64,000 nt of DNA, taken from contig NZ_JH600070.1 of NCBI RefSeq assembly GCF_000245015.1, positions 1,444,437-1,508,436 on the forward strand, read 5' to 3'. Positions 53,007 to 63,407 of this stretch are shown one piece after another. Below the pieces are notes generated by a model. That model did not search any database. It had not been told where the DNA came from and saw only the letters and a program-made list of their open reading frames with translations. The DNA is from Beggiatoa alba B18LD. Lineage in GTDB: Bacteria > Pseudomonadota > Gammaproteobacteria > Beggiatoales > Beggiatoaceae. The position numbers and the translations under genes are program-made. Positions within the stretch are counted from its first letter, which is position 1. Every line of letters starts with the position of its first letter.

Positions 53007-54086
53007 ATGACTAATCTGATTACTGAATGGGTACGCCCAGAAATTCGCCAATTGAATGCTTATCATGTTCCGCCTGCGCATAAGATGATAAAACTTGATG
53101 CGATGGAAAACCCTTATCGTTGGGATGCAGATTTAATTGAACAGTGGTTAAATGTGTTACGTGAGGCGCAGTTAAATCGTTATCCTGACCCTACTGCGAA
53201 TAGTGTTAAAGGGGGATTACGTCGTGTTATGCAAATCCCTGATGAATTGGATATTTTATTAGGCAATGGTTCTGATGAAATTATCCAATTACTTGCTTTA
53301 ACCGTTGCTGAACAAAATCGCGTTGTGCTTGCGCCTGAACCCAGTTTTGTGATGTATCGGATGATTGCAACGTTTACGAATATGCTATATGTGGGTGTAC
53401 CACTACATTCAACGGATTTTTCTATCGATTTAGAAACATGGTTAGCCGCTATTGCGAAACATCAACCTGCTTTAACGTTTATCGCTTATCCTAATAATCC
53501 AACGGGTAACACTTTTTCTCAGCATGAGATTGAAAAAATTATTCAGGCAACAAAAGGCTTAGTGATTATCGACGAGGCTTACGAACCATTCTCCGAACAC
53601 AGTTTATTATCATTGGTTAGTCGTTATCCAAATGTTTTATTAATGCGAACGCTCTCGAAATTAGGGCTTGCTGGTTTACGTTTAGGCATGTTAGTAGGGT
53701 CGCCAACGTGGTTAAATGAAATTGATAAGGTTCGTTTACCCTATAATATCAATGCATTAACTCAGCTTAGTACCGAGTTTGCCTTACAACATTATCAGGT
53801 GTTGAAAAAACAAACGGAGCAAATTAAGCTCGACCGCACTCAGTTATTAGCGGATTTACGTGCTATTAAAGCCGTTCACGCATGGGATAGTCAGGCAAAC
53901 TTTATTTTGTTTCGTGTTCCAAATGCAAAAATGGTTTTTGAACATTTAAAACAGCAAGGAATTTTAATTAAATGTTTGGATGGTGGACATCCGTTATTAG
54001 CAAACTGCTTACGTGTCACGGTCGGCACTGCGGATGAAAATCAGGCATTTTTGACAGGGTTAAAACTTGCTTTAGCGAATGTATAA
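53007..54086 (+). CDS. hisC: Histidinol-phosphate aminotransferase
   Basis: This PLP enzyme of histidine synthesis converts imidazole acetol phosphate to histidinol phosphate. Features are MIKLDAMENPY at the N-terminus, LGNGSDEIIQLL, AYPNNPTGN, VIIDEAYEPF and the PLP lysine in RTLSKLGLAGLRLG. The length of 359 aa is standard. It stands alone, with no other his genes in the window. Confidence 0.95.
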   Translation: MTNLITEWVRPEIRQLNAYHVPPAHKMIKLDAMENPYRWDADLIEQWLNVLREAQLNRYPDPTANSVKGGLRRVMQIPDELDILLGNGSDEIIQLLALTVAEQNRVVLAPEPSFVMYRMIATFTNMLYVGVPLHSTDFSIDLETWLAAIAKHQPALTFIAYPNNPTGNTFSQHEIEKIIQATKGLVIIDEAYEPFSEHSLLSLVSRYPNVLLMRTLSKLGLAGLRLGMLVGSPTWLNEIDKVRLPYNINALTQLSTEFALQHYQVLKKQTEQIKLDRTQLLADLRAIKAVHAWDSQANFILFRVPNAKMVFEHLKQQGILIKCLDGGHPLLANCLRVTVGTADENQAFLTGLKLALANV

Positions 54087-54100
54087 CTATTTTTAATCTT

Positions 54101-54140
54101 AGACCTGTTAAGCTTCAAAAGCCTAGCGGGTCTATTTTTT
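54101..54140 (+). terminator. Intrinsic terminator of hisC
   Basis: AGACCTGTTA pairs with TAGCGGGTCT (with G-T pairs) around a loop containing TTCAAAA, followed by ATTTTTT. The sequence is a diverged form of the CCTGCTAGG hairpin found in family 1 MITEs. It also faces the end of the convergent moeA. Confidence 0.75.
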
Positions 54141-54148
54141 AGATAAAA

Positions 54149-55432
54149 CTAAATGGGGCTGATTAAATGACTCATGTTGATGTGGGGCAAAGGTTCTACT
54201 GTGACCTCATCACCTGCACGGACTTCAGTACATTCCATCGGTAGGATAATAAAACAGTTCGCTTGACTCATAGAGCTAAGAATACTAGAGCTTTGTTTCC
54301 CTGTAGAACGGACTTGTAAACGTCCTTCTGCGTTGTATTCTAAAATACCGCGTTGAAACTCTGTACGCCCTGCTAATTTTTTGAGCGGTGTTATACAGGG
54401 CACTCGCAACTGTAAGCGAAAAGGAGGCGACATCCCCATTAATTGCCACAATGCAGGTTGTAAAAACGCATAAAAACTAACCATCACAGAAACAGGATTA
54501 CCAGGTAAGCCAAAAAATAGGGCTTGTTGAATGCGCCCAAAAGTGAGCGGTCGCCCTGGTTTCATGGCAACTTTCCAAAAATTCACCTCGCCAATACGGC
54601 GCAAGGTTTCTACGACGAAATCGGCTTCGCCAACAGATACCCCACCAGAGGTAATAATCACATCACTTTGTTGCGCTGCTTGTAAAAAAGCGCGTTCAAC
54701 AACGTCAGGTTTATCACGAATAACACCTAAATCAATCACATCAACGCCAAGCTGAACTAGCATACTGTAAAGCGTATAACGGTTACTATCATAAATTTGC
54801 CCAATGCTTAAGGGTTCACCCAACGTATTCAATTCGTCCCCTGTTGAAAAAAACGCGACTCGCAAACGGCGCACGACTTGTACTTCAGGAATACCTAAAG
54901 ATGCGAGCAAGCCAATGTCTGCCGCAGTTAATTGTCGCCCCCGATTTAAAATTCGTTGACCAATTTTTACATCTTCACCGACATGACTGATAAATTGCCC
55001 TGCCCGATTCTCCCCTGCATGAATACGGATAGTTTTACCTTCTACTTCAACATGTTCCTGCATAATGACCGTATCTGTTCCTTCAGGCAATACGCCCCCT
55101 GTAAAAATACGTACACATTGCCCTGTAAGAACCTCGTGTTCAAAAGGATGTCCCGCAAAAGAACTCCCTATAATTTGCAAACTGGCAATCCCTACAATGG
55201 GCAAATCTTCGCCACGCACAGCGTAGCCATCCATGGCAGAATTTGGGTAAGCAGGTACGTTTAAAGCAGAATAAATATCCGTTGCTAAGACGCGACCTAA
55301 CGCGCTACGAATAGCAACTTGTTCATAACCTTGTATCGGTTTTAATGTATTTTGAATTCGTTCTAATGCAATATCTACGGTGATAGATTCTGTATCATAG
55401 TCATCTAAGCAAGTGGGTGGTTTTAAACTCAT
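54149..55432 (-). CDS. moeA: Molybdopterin molybdenumtransferase MoeA
   Basis: It inserts molybdenum into adenylylated molybdopterin to give Mo-cofactor. Visible are NSAMDGYAVRGEDLP, the central ITSGGVSVGEADFV (MPT-binding fold), FGLPGNPVSVMVSFY, and a C-terminal beta domain. The length of 427 aa is a little above the E. coli enzyme (411). It is monocistronic, convergent with hisC and divergent from the chemotaxis receptor. Confidence 0.95.
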   Translation of the reverse strand: MSLKPPTCLDDYDTESITVDIALERIQNTLKPIQGYEQVAIRSALGRVLATDIYSALNVPAYPNSAMDGYAVRGEDLPIVGIASLQIIGSSFAGHPFEHEVLTGQCVRIFTGGVLPEGTDTVIMQEHVEVEGKTIRIHAGENRAGQFISHVGEDVKIGQRILNRGRQLTAADIGLLASLGIPEVQVVRRLRVAFFSTGDELNTLGEPLSIGQIYDSNRYTLYSMLVQLGVDVIDLGVIRDKPDVVERAFLQAAQQSDVIITSGGVSVGEADFVVETLRRIGEVNFWKVAMKPGRPLTFGRIQQALFFGLPGNPVSVMVSFYAFLQPALWQLMGMSPPFRLQLRVPCITPLKKLAGRTEFQRGILEYNAEGRLQVRSTGKQSSSILSSMSQANCFIILPMECTEVRAGDEVTVEPLPHINMSHLISPI

Positions 55433-55647
55433 TATAAAAACTCTTTCGTTATATGTTGTTAGAAATGGGTGAAATCCTACACAATATGAAGTATAAAGCG
55501 CGTATTTACACCAGACAATGGAATAAATAATGCTTTAAATTTATCTTAAACTATGAAGTTTCAATATAATCATTGCATTAGGATTATTTTTGTAATATAT
55601 TGAAGTTAATTAAGTTTTTTATAATAAACTGTTGCGAGATACAAAAA

Positions 55648-57855
55648 ATGTTTAGAACAATGACAGTGAATACCCGACTATGGATAGGGTTTGGTATCAT
55701 GATTATTTTTATGCTCCTTATAGGCGTATCAGCGATTATTCAAATACATGCTGTGTCAAATTTGACGAATATGCTCTATAAACACCCGCATACGGTAATA
55801 CGGAGTATTTTAGAAGTTCATGGCGAAATATGGCGGATTCGCAATAACATGAAAGAACTGGCTTATCTAACTGATAATGAAGGTGAAAAAACACAGAAGA
55901 TAGTGGCAGAAAACCGTGATATTGATAAAAAAGTTTTTTTATTATTCGATGTTTTAAAAGAGCGTTATTTAGGTAATCAACAAGACATTACTGACTTAAG
56001 AGCAGAATTTACAGAGTGGGTAGAAACTCGAGAAAACATCTACACCTTGCCATCCACTAAAAAAATGCAAGCAGTTCAAGCAGGTGAAGGAGCGAATAGT
56101 TTTGCTGTGATGTTATCTAACGTGCAAAAAGTCATTAATTTTGCAAGTAATCGTGCAAACAGCTTTTTAGACAATGCCAATAATGAAGCTTATAAATCTA
56201 CCATTTGGGTATTTGCCATTGTCTGTAGCGTGATTTTTATCGGTCTTTGGGCTGCATTTAGTATTTCTCGTTCAATCACCGTACCATTGCGCCACGCCGT
56301 GCAAGCCATAGAGGCGATTACACAAGGGAAATTTGATAGCGTCATTCGTGTTTTTCAATTGGATGAAATCGGGAAATTATTACAATCTTTTTCTATCATG
56401 CAGACACAACTCCGCGAACGAATTCAGCGAGATAGGGAAATTATGGAAGAGGCTTTGCGGATTAAACAAGCCGTTGATAGCAGCATAACCAGTGTGATGA
56501 TTATCGATAGCCAGTTTAAAATTATTTATCTGAATAAATCCGCACATGCTTTATTTAAACGCATAGAAAATAACTGTTATAAAGAGTTACCACATTTACA
56601 AACTGACCAGTTGTTAAACCAAAATATTGATGTGCTGTATAAAAACCCCACGCAACAGCGCGATATTTTACGGAACTTAAACAATAGTTTACGGACTAAA
56701 TTTAATTTAGAGCATTTACATATTGATTACATGATTACGCCTGTTTTTAACGAACAAGGTGAAAAAATTGGTTATGTCCAAGAGTTTTTTGATCGCACGT
56801 TAGAAGTAGCAACAGAGCAAGAAATTAATGTTGTGATTCAAGCCGCTTCACAAGGGGACTTTAGTCAGCATATTAATTTAGATAATAAAACTGGATTTTT
56901 TAACACGTTTAGTGCGGGTGTTAATGTCATTATGGATTATAACCAGCAGGCAATTCAGGATTTAATGCGAATTTTTTCTGCATTGGCAAAAGGAGATTTA
57001 AGCCAAACGGTTGAAAATGAATATGTTGGTGCATTAGAGCAGTTAAAAAATGATGTCAATGCCACCATTAGCAAAATCACCGCAGTGATGCGTGTTATTC
57101 AAGAATCTGCCGAAACGGTCAATACGGCTTCCGAAGAAATCATGATTGGCAATACCAGCTTAAGCCAACGAACTGAAGAGCAAGCCGCTGCTTTAGAGGA
57201 AACCGCTGCTAGCATGGAAGAGATGACAAGCACGGTACAACAAAATGCAGATAATGCACATCAAGCAATGCAGTTAGCCGTTATCGCACAAGACCGCGCA
57301 GATACAGGTGGTAATATTGTGAATCAAGCGATTACAGCAATGGAACAAATCAGTAAAAGTAGCCATCAAGTCGCGGATATTATTGGAGTGATTGATGAAA
57401 TTGCCTTTCAAACCAATTTATTAGCTTTAAATGCTGCAGTTGAAGCTGCTCGAGCAGGCGAGCAAGGACGCGGTTTTGCGGTTGTTGCGAGTGAAGTCCG
57501 TCAACTTGCACAACGTAGCGCGAATGCAGCAAAAGAAATTAAAGGCTTGATTCGGGACAGCTTGCAAAAAGTCAGCGATGGAACACGCCTGACAAATCAA
57601 TCAGGACAAACTTTAGAACAGATTGTACTCTCTGTTAGAAAAGTGAATGATATTATTGCAGAAATTTCAGCCGCAACACAGGAACAATCAGCGGGCATTC
57701 ATCAAGTGAATAAAGCCATCACACAAATGGATGAAATGACTCAACAGAATGCGGCATTAGTAGAAGAATCTGCCAGTGCGAGTGAATCAATGCGTTTACA
57801 AGCACAAAAATTAAAAGAGTATGTCAACTTTTTCTCGTTTGCAGAAGAGGCATAG
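55648..57855 (+). CDS. Methyl-accepting chemotaxis protein with PAS-like insert, 735 aa
   Basis: The first membrane segment (about 10-35) and second (about 187-207) flank a four-helix periplasmic sensor domain. A HAMP domain, a PAS-like segment ([20 protein letters not shown], about 290-390), a second HAMP-like stretch and the long signalling coiled coil follow. The coil includes the invariant hairpin [21 protein letters not shown]. The ATG at 55648 is preferred; a TTG at 55600 would add 16 residues not typical of the family. No C-terminal CheR-binding pentapeptide is seen. The ligand is unknown. Confidence 0.92.
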   Translation: MFRTMTVNTRLWIGFGIMIIFMLLIGVSAIIQIHAVSNLTNMLYKHPHTVIRSILEVHGEIWRIRNNMKELAYLTDNEGEKTQKIVAENRDIDKKVFLLFDVLKERYLGNQQDITDLRAEFTEWVETRENIYTLPSTKKMQAVQAGEGANSFAVMLSNVQKVINFASNRANSFLDNANNEAYKSTIWVFAIVCSVIFIGLWAAFSISRSITVPLRHAVQAIEAITQGKFDSVIRVFQLDEIGKLLQSFSIMQTQLRERIQRDREIMEEALRIKQAVDSSITSVMIIDSQFKIIYLNKSAHALFKRIENNCYKELPHLQTDQLLNQNIDVLYKNPTQQRDILRNLNNSLRTKFNLEHLHIDYMITPVFNEQGEKIGYVQEFFDRTLEVATEQEINVVIQAASQGDFSQHINLDNKTGFFNTFSAGVNVIMDYNQQAIQDLMRIFSALAKGDLSQTVENEYVGALEQLKNDVNATISKITAVMRVIQESAETVNTASEEIMIGNTSLSQRTEEQAAALEETAASMEEMTSTVQQNADNAHQAMQLAVIAQDRADTGGNIVNQAITAMEQISKSSHQVADIIGVIDEIAFQTNLLALNAAVEAARAGEQGRGFAVVASEVRQLAQRSANAAKEIKGLIRDSLQKVSDGTRLTNQSGQTLEQIVLSVRKVNDIIAEISAATQEQSAGIHQVNKAITQMDEMTQQNAALVEESASASESMRLQAQKLKEYVNFFSFAEEA

Positions 57856-57876
57856 TTTTATAACGCCTTTGCATCT

Positions 57877-57920
57877 ATCCCCTTTTATCTCAGTAAAAAA
57901 TGATAAAAGGGGATTTTTTC
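57877..57920 (+). terminator. Intrinsic terminator of the chemotaxis receptor gene
   Basis: Perfect 13-bp stem ATCCCCTTTTATC (57877-57889) with GATAAAAGGGGAT (57902-57914), then TTTTT. Confidence 0.9.
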
Positions 57921-58058
57921 AGCGTTACTACCATTATTTTGCTAAAAAATACCGCATATCATCAAAACAGTGTTTTATTATAAAATCATCTTATATGTAT
58001 AGTCGCATTGCCCATCCGCTTTCTCTACTGACCCGCCGTTAAGGATTTGTAGCCTTTC

Positions 58059-59573
58059 ATGTTGACCCCGTATATTAAAAAAATTCTGCAATCGCGTGTG
58101 TATGACGTGGCAGAAAAAACCCGCCTTGATTACGCGAAAAATTTATCGAACCGTTTGCATAATCACATTTGGATTAAGCGTGAAGATATGCAACCCGTGT
58201 TTTCTTTTAAAATTCGGGGTGCTTATAACAAAATTGCAAATTTACCCGCCGATTTATTAGCAAAAGGCGTTATTGCCGTTTCAGCAGGCAATCATGCACA
58301 AGGGGTTGCTTTATCCGCAACGCGCTTAAAAATTCCAGCGGTTATCGTCATGCCAACCACTACGCCAGAGATTAAAGTGCGCTCAGTTCGCAATTATGGG
58401 GTTGAAGTCGTTTTACATGGCACTACTTTTGACGAAGCCTACCAACACACTCAGCAGTTAATGCAAGAACGTGCTTTAACCTTCATCCCGCCTTATGACG
58501 ATTTAGACGTGATTGCAGGGCAAGGCACAATTGGCATGGAGATTTTACAGCAACATAGCGAACCTATCAGCGCGATTTTTGTCCCCATTGGGGGCGGTGG
58601 TCTGATTGCAGGAATTGCGGCTTATGTTAAGTATTGTCGCCCAGAAATTAAAATGATTGGTGTCGAGCCTGAAGAATCTGCATGTATGTATCAAGCCTTA
58701 CGTGCAGGCGAGCGGGTGACGCTTGCCCAAGTGGGCTTATTTGCCGATGGCGTGGCAGTGAAACAAGCGGGACGATTACCGTTTGAATTAGCACGGCATT
58801 ATGTGGACGATATTTTATTAGTCTCAACGGATGAAATTTGTGCGGCAATTAAAGATATTTTTGAAGATACACGCACGGTGACTGAACCCGCTGGCGCGTT
58901 GGCATTAGCAGGATTAAAACGCTATGTACAAGAAAATAATTGTAAAAGTCAGCATTTAGTCACCATTGCCAGCGGTGCAAATATGAATTTTGACCGTTTA
59001 GGCTATGTGACAGAACGCACAGAAATCGGGGAAAAACGGGAGGTTTTATTAGCCGTTACCATTCCTGAACGGCGCGGCAGTTTCCGCGAGTTTTGCCATA
59101 CCATTGGTTTACGCGCCATTACTGAATTCAATTATCGCTATGCAGATGCCCATGATGCGCATGTTTTCGTAGGGCTACGCTTGACACAAGGGCAATCAGA
59201 AAAACAGCAATTGCTCGCACAATTAGCCCAACAAGGCTATGCCGTAGTCGATATGACGGATAATGAAATGGCAAAATTACATATTCGTCACTTAGTCGGT
59301 GGACATGGGCAAGGTGTTACAGATGAACGTTTATATCGCTTTGAATTTCCAGAAAGACCAGGCGCATTATTACACTTTTTAACCACCATGGGACACCGCT
59401 GGAATATCAGCTTATTTCACTATCGCAATCATGGGGCGGCAGAAGGTCGGGTATTAGTTGGCATTCAGGTTGCTGAGGCGGAATTAACCGAGTTTAACGC
59501 ATTTTTACAAAAACTCGCTTATCCTTCTTGGGCTGAAGTTAATAACCCCGCATACCATTTATTCTTACAATAG
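58059..59573 (+). CDS. ilvA: Threonine dehydratase (biosynthetic), IlvA
   Basis: It deaminates threonine to 2-oxobutyrate, the first step to isoleucine. The PLP lysine lies in FSFKIRGAYNKI; SAGNHAQGVALSA and PIGGGGLIAGIAAY are the phosphate- and substrate-binding loops. The C-terminal half has two ACT-like regulatory domains (RRGSFREFCHTIG and RPGALLHFLTTMG) that bind isoleucine/valine in the family. The length of 504 aa is standard. A small membrane-protein gene follows after seven bases. Confidence 0.96.
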   Translation: MLTPYIKKILQSRVYDVAEKTRLDYAKNLSNRLHNHIWIKREDMQPVFSFKIRGAYNKIANLPADLLAKGVIAVSAGNHAQGVALSATRLKIPAVIVMPTTTPEIKVRSVRNYGVEVVLHGTTFDEAYQHTQQLMQERALTFIPPYDDLDVIAGQGTIGMEILQQHSEPISAIFVPIGGGGLIAGIAAYVKYCRPEIKMIGVEPEESACMYQALRAGERVTLAQVGLFADGVAVKQAGRLPFELARHYVDDILLVSTDEICAAIKDIFEDTRTVTEPAGALALAGLKRYVQENNCKSQHLVTIASGANMNFDRLGYVTERTEIGEKREVLLAVTIPERRGSFREFCHTIGLRAITEFNYRYADAHDAHVFVGLRLTQGQSEKQQLLAQLAQQGYAVVDMTDNEMAKLHIRHLVGGHGQGVTDERLYRFEFPERPGALLHFLTTMGHRWNISLFHYRNHGAAEGRVLVGIQVAEAELTEFNAFLQKLAYPSWAEVNNPAYHLFLQ

Positions 59574-59580
59574 GTTAGCT

Positions 59581-60093
59581 ATGACAATTCAGTATTCTTT
59601 GCATGATTATAATGAACACCAAGTTTTAAAAGTTCCGTTCAATTTAGTCGTTACGACGGTTTACGCGCTTAAATATGTACTGATTTTATTCATTTTACCG
59701 ATTTTATTTAACTTTCTGCCCGCAATGAGTGATGCAGGCAAGTTGGTTATTCCTTACATTACTAAATTTGCACATAAACCTGAAAATTTAACGTTTCTGA
59801 CTCCTTCCATTCTCGCGTTACTGGTCTTTATTCCCATGTTCAAACGCGCACCGAGTACGCCTGAAAACTCATGGATGCGAAAAATTTGGACAAAAGGACG
59901 GACTTTATTAATCAGCAGCTTTAGTATTGATATATTCCTGATTCTTGCTTTTTTACTGTTGGGGCTTAGACAATTTGACGGCGTTATTTTAGGCGTTTTA
60001 TATATTGATATCATGCTCCTCATTTATGTCATTCGCTCTAAACGGTTACGTGATGTTTTTCAAGAGTTTCCAGCGTATGAACGTCCTAAATAA
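59581..60093 (+). CDS. Hypothetical integral membrane protein, 170 aa
   Basis: There are four hydrophobic segments (ALKYVLILFILPILFNFLP; PSILALLVFIPMF; SIDIFLILAFLLLG; GVLYIDIMLLIYVI), with a basic loop between the second and third. No family is recognised. It begins seven bases after ilvA, so it is probably co-transcribed, but no link to isoleucine synthesis is apparent. Confidence 0.72.
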   Translation: MTIQYSLHDYNEHQVLKVPFNLVVTTVYALKYVLILFILPILFNFLPAMSDAGKLVIPYITKFAHKPENLTFLTPSILALLVFIPMFKRAPSTPENSWMRKIWTKGRTLLISSFSIDIFLILAFLLLGLRQFDGVILGVLYIDIMLLIYVIRSKRLRDVFQEFPAYERPK

Positions 60094-60211
60094 CGTCACT
60101 GTTCCGTCATGATTTCGTTATACCCTGTCGTATCTATATCTAACAAGTAATAATGAGGCTTTACAGCCTTATTCATGATTCATGGCTTTACTTTTTTACT
60201 AAAGGATAATT

Positions 60212-61084
60212 ATGAGAAATGTCACTGTTGCCGCGACCCAAATGGCATGTACTTGGGATTTAGACAGCAATGTTGCCCGCGCAGAAACATTAATTCGTCA
60301 AGCGGCTGCACAAGGGGCTAATATTGTCCTCATTCAAGAACTGTTTGAAGCCCCCTATTTTTGCAAAGACCAAGACCCCAAACATTTTAAATTAGCGCAA
60401 CCATTTCAAGATAATCCGTTATTAGCACGGATAAGCCAGCTAGCGAAAGAATTAAATGTCGTCCTGCCTATCAGCTTTTTTGAGCGAGCCAATCGAGCTT
60501 ATTTTAACTCCCTCGCCGTGATTGATGCGGATGGAACGATTATGGGTTTATACCGTAAATCGCACATTCCTGATGGACATGGTTATCAAGAAAAATACTA
60601 TTTCTCACCGGGTGATACAGGTTTTAAAGTCTGGCAAACCCGTTTTGGCACGATTGGGATTGGTATTTGCTGGGATCAATGGTTTCCTGAAACCGCGCGA
60701 GTCATGGCATTAATGGGCGCGGAATTACTCTTTTATCCAACCGCGATTGGTTCAGAACCACAAGACGCAAGCATTGATTCTGCGGGACATTGGCAACGCA
60801 CCATGCAAGGTCATGCCGCTGCGAATTGCATCCCCGTGATTGCCTCTAACCGTATCGGCAAAGAAGAGGGCGACACCTGTGCGATAACATTCTATGGTTC
60901 TTCCTTCATTGCGGGGGCTGATGGCGGTATGATTACCACGGCAAATCGAACCGATGAAACGATTTTAACGACAACGTTTGATTTAGATAAATTAAATGAG
61001 ATTCGCACCGCATGGGGTTTATTCCGTGACCGTCGTCCTAATCTCTATGGCGCAATTGCAACGTTAGACGGGTTAAGTCAATAA
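60212..61084 (+). CDS. aguB: N-carbamoylputrescine amidase
   Basis: This nitrilase-family enzyme hydrolyses N-carbamoylputrescine to putrescine, CO2 and ammonia. The catalytic Glu lies in VLIQELFEAPYF, Lys in LYRKSHIPDGHGYQEKYYF and Cys in GIGICWDQWFPE. The length of 290 aa fits the AguB group. The usual partner agmatine deiminase (aguA) is not adjacent here. AAAGGATAATT precedes the ATG. Confidence 0.93.
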   Translation: MRNVTVAATQMACTWDLDSNVARAETLIRQAAAQGANIVLIQELFEAPYFCKDQDPKHFKLAQPFQDNPLLARISQLAKELNVVLPISFFERANRAYFNSLAVIDADGTIMGLYRKSHIPDGHGYQEKYYFSPGDTGFKVWQTRFGTIGIGICWDQWFPETARVMALMGAELLFYPTAIGSEPQDASIDSAGHWQRTMQGHAAANCIPVIASNRIGKEEGDTCAITFYGSSFIAGADGGMITTANRTDETILTTTFDLDKLNEIRTAWGLFRDRRPNLYGAIATLDGLSQ

Positions 61085-61120
61085 GATACTTACTTTTAAA
61101 TTGCTAACGCTCTAAACTAC

Positions 61121-61161
61121 AAAAGCCTGACAAATCATATTAAGAAATGTCAGGTTTTTTT
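61121..61161 (+). terminator. Intrinsic terminator of aguB
   Basis: Stem CCTGACA (61126-61132) / TGTCAGG (61148-61154) is extended by A-T pairs, with T(7) after it. Confidence 0.75.
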
Positions 61162-61190
61162 GTTCCTTTTTTTCACCTTTCACACTGTGT

Positions 61191-62234
61191 ATGGCTATGG
61201 ATAATTTACGTTTTTTTAAAAGTTCTTTTTGGGTTACAGGTATCGGATTATTTCTAGGGCTTCTTTTGGGATATTTTTATACCAATACCATCACAGGCGC
61301 ACTGTCTAGTTTATTCATCGTCGCCATTCTCGCAGTTTTAGAAGTCTCACTCTCATTTGATAATGCGGTTGTTAATGCAAAAGTATTAAACAATATGACC
61401 GACGTTTGGAAACATCGCTTTATCACATGGGGGATGTTGATTGCCGTTTTTGGAATGCGTTTAATCTTTCCCCTACTGATTGTTGGGGTTGCCGCTCATT
61501 TAAATCCTATTGCAACGTTAAATTTAGCGATATTTAATCCTGAAAAATATGCCGAAATTTTAACCGCTGCACATATTCAAATTTCAGGCTTTGGCGGTGC
61601 ATTTTTGGCAATGGTTGCCTTACGCTACTTTTTTGATAAAGAAAAAGATATTCATTGGGTAAAATTGATTGAAGAGCCATTAACCAAAGTCGGACGGATT
61701 GCAGCGGTTGAATTAGGTTTAGTTTTATTCTTAATGTACCTTGTTTCCTCAGAATTACCCGAACATGAAGCCCATCAATTTTTAGTCGCGGGAATTTTTG
61801 GTTTAATCACCTACATCATTGTCGACGGTATTGGCGCGCTGATGGAAATAGATGAAAAAGATATTGAAAGTATGCACAAAGCCAGTGCTGCGATGTTTGT
61901 TTATTTAGAAGTATTAGACGCAAGTTTCAGCTTTGATGGTGTCATTGGTGCATTTGCGCTAACCAATAATATCTTTATTATTATGATAGGCTTAGGTATC
62001 GGGGCAATGTTTGTGCGTTCTTTAACGATTATGTTAGTAGAAAAAGGCACATTGGCAGAATATCGTTATTTAGAACACGGCGCATTTTACGCAATCGCCA
62101 TTCTTGCCTTTATTATGTTGACGGATAGCTTGTTACATATTCCTGAAGTCATCACAGGTTTAGCGGGTGCTTGCCTAATCGGGCTTGCTATTTGGTCATC
62201 TGTGGTTTGGAAGCGTAAACACGTGGCAGAGTAA
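61191..62234 (+). CDS. DUF475 (TerC-like) integral membrane protein, 347 aa
   Basis: About nine membrane segments carry the acidic motifs of the DUF475/TerC group: LEVSLSFDNAVVNAKVL near residue 60 and LEVLDASFSFDGVIGAFALT near 245. TerC-like proteins are proposed to move or bind metal ions such as manganese; the role of this subgroup is unsettled. An alternative start lies two codons on. A MITE begins 12 bases after the stop. Confidence 0.88.
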   Translation: MAMDNLRFFKSSFWVTGIGLFLGLLLGYFYTNTITGALSSLFIVAILAVLEVSLSFDNAVVNAKVLNNMTDVWKHRFITWGMLIAVFGMRLIFPLLIVGVAAHLNPIATLNLAIFNPEKYAEILTAAHIQISGFGGAFLAMVALRYFFDKEKDIHWVKLIEEPLTKVGRIAAVELGLVLFLMYLVSSELPEHEAHQFLVAGIFGLITYIIVDGIGALMEIDEKDIESMHKASAAMFVYLEVLDASFSFDGVIGAFALTNNIFIIMIGLGIGAMFVRSLTIMLVEKGTLAEYRYLEHGAFYAIAILAFIMLTDSLLHIPEVITGLAGACLIGLAIWSSVVWKRKHVAE

Positions 62235-62245
62235 GATTTAATTTA

Positions 62246-62461
62246 ACCTGAGTTCAGCGAGATTTTAAAAAAAGACAAGCAATTGTCTGAATCAGAATTC
62301 ACAGAATTTTCAGAATTAGCAGAATTTAAAACCCTTAAACTAAAAAATTAAGGTGAATCATGCTTTTTAATTCTGTGAATTCTGATTCAGACAAACAGAG
62401 ACCTGCTAAGTTTTCAAAACCTAGCAGGTCTCTGTTTTATTTTATCTCGTAAAACTCAGGT
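62246..62461. mobile_element. MITE family 1, copy F (216 bp) with a 7-bp target duplication
   Basis: Ends ACCTGAGTTCAGCGAG and CTCGTAAAACTCAGGT are flanked by TAATTTA at 62239-62245 and 62462-62468. The paired arms and the CCTGCTAAG/CCTAGCAGG hairpin near 62401-62428 are present. The right duplication is shared with the left flank of the IS982-type element. Confidence 0.92.
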
Positions 62462-62468
62462 TAATTTA

Positions 62469-63397
62469 ACGCGAGTACGGCGAGATAATAGATATAAAAC
62501 AGAGGATTAATGATAAAAGCAGAATAAAAGCGGAATGGAAGAAATAAAAAGTTGTACCTAAAGGAAAAGTAAGAATAATGGAACATCACTAAACGCCCAC
62601 CCCCACTTTCCAAAGGTACAACCATGGATATGATAACAATCCTGTTCTGCTCAATCGACGACTTTTGTAATCGGAAGTGATGACCTTACTGGTCGGGTCA
62701 GTTATCAACGGTTTGTTGAGTTATCCCAGTCAGTGATGATACCGCTCAGTGCTTACTTGCACAGTCGGCGGGTAAACTCTCGCGGGATTGCCTTCATTGA
62801 CTCAACCCCGTTAAAGGTTTGCCACAATCGGCGAATTTCACACCATAAAACCTTTGCAAACCTCGCACAACGGGGGAAGAACTCTATTGGGTGGTATTTT
62901 GGCTTTAAATTGCATTTAGTCATTGATGATACAGGGGAATTAATCTCCTTTTTTCTCACCGCTGCGAATTTTGATGACCGCAAGGGCTTAAGGGCGATGA
63001 CGCAATTTATTCAAGGCAAGTTATACGGTGACAAGGGCTGTATTTCTAAGGCATTAAAGGCTACTTTGAAAACGCAAGGCATTGAATTAATCACGGGTGT
63101 CCGTAAAAACATGAAAAAAGAGCCGCTCAGTGAATTTGATACGATAATGCTAAAAAAACGCTCCTTGATAGAAACCGTCATCGGTCAACTTAAATCATTC
63201 ACTCAGATTGAACATACGCGCCATCACAGTGTCTTGGGATTTATGGTCAATGTCATTGCGGGGCTTATTGCCTATACTTGGAAGCTCCTTAAGCCTTCTT
63301 TGATGTCTCGTATCAATCCCAAACTTGATGATGGCTTTAATTTGTTAAATCCTTCTCAACCTATTTTTATTTAAGTCATTTTTCGCCGTACTCGCGT
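62469..63397 (+). mobile_element. IS982-family insertion sequence, decayed (929 bp)
   Basis: Terminal repeats ACGCGAGTACGGCGA are perfect at both ends, flanked by TAATTTA duplications at 62462-62468 and 63398-63404. The internal transposase gene is IS982-like but lacks part of its 5' region, so the element is shorter than usual (about 1 kb or more). Its ends match those of the family 2 MITEs, and differ from family 1 ends at three of 16 positions. Confidence 0.92.
62624..63374 (+). pseudogene. IS982-family DDE transposase, internally deleted
   Basis: The 5' piece (62624-62680) reads MDMITILFCSIDDFCNRK then a stop, the normal N-terminus of the family. The main piece resumes in another frame near SYQRFVELSQSVMIPLSAYL and runs to 63374. 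It includes catalytic acids in FIDSTPLKVC, LYGDKGCI and KRSLIETVIGQLK. Roughly 60-70 residues between the two pieces are missing. A 213-aa product could start at GTG 62733 with the catalytic core nearly whole but without the N-terminal DNA-binding part, so it is probably inactive. Confidence 0.88.
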
Positions 63398-63407
63398 TAA
63401 TTTACTT

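Noticed and set aside
60150-60175. Hairpin AATGAGGCT/AGCCTTATT before aguB as a terminator
   Set aside because: The stem is followed by CATGATT, not a T run, so there is not enough to call a terminator.
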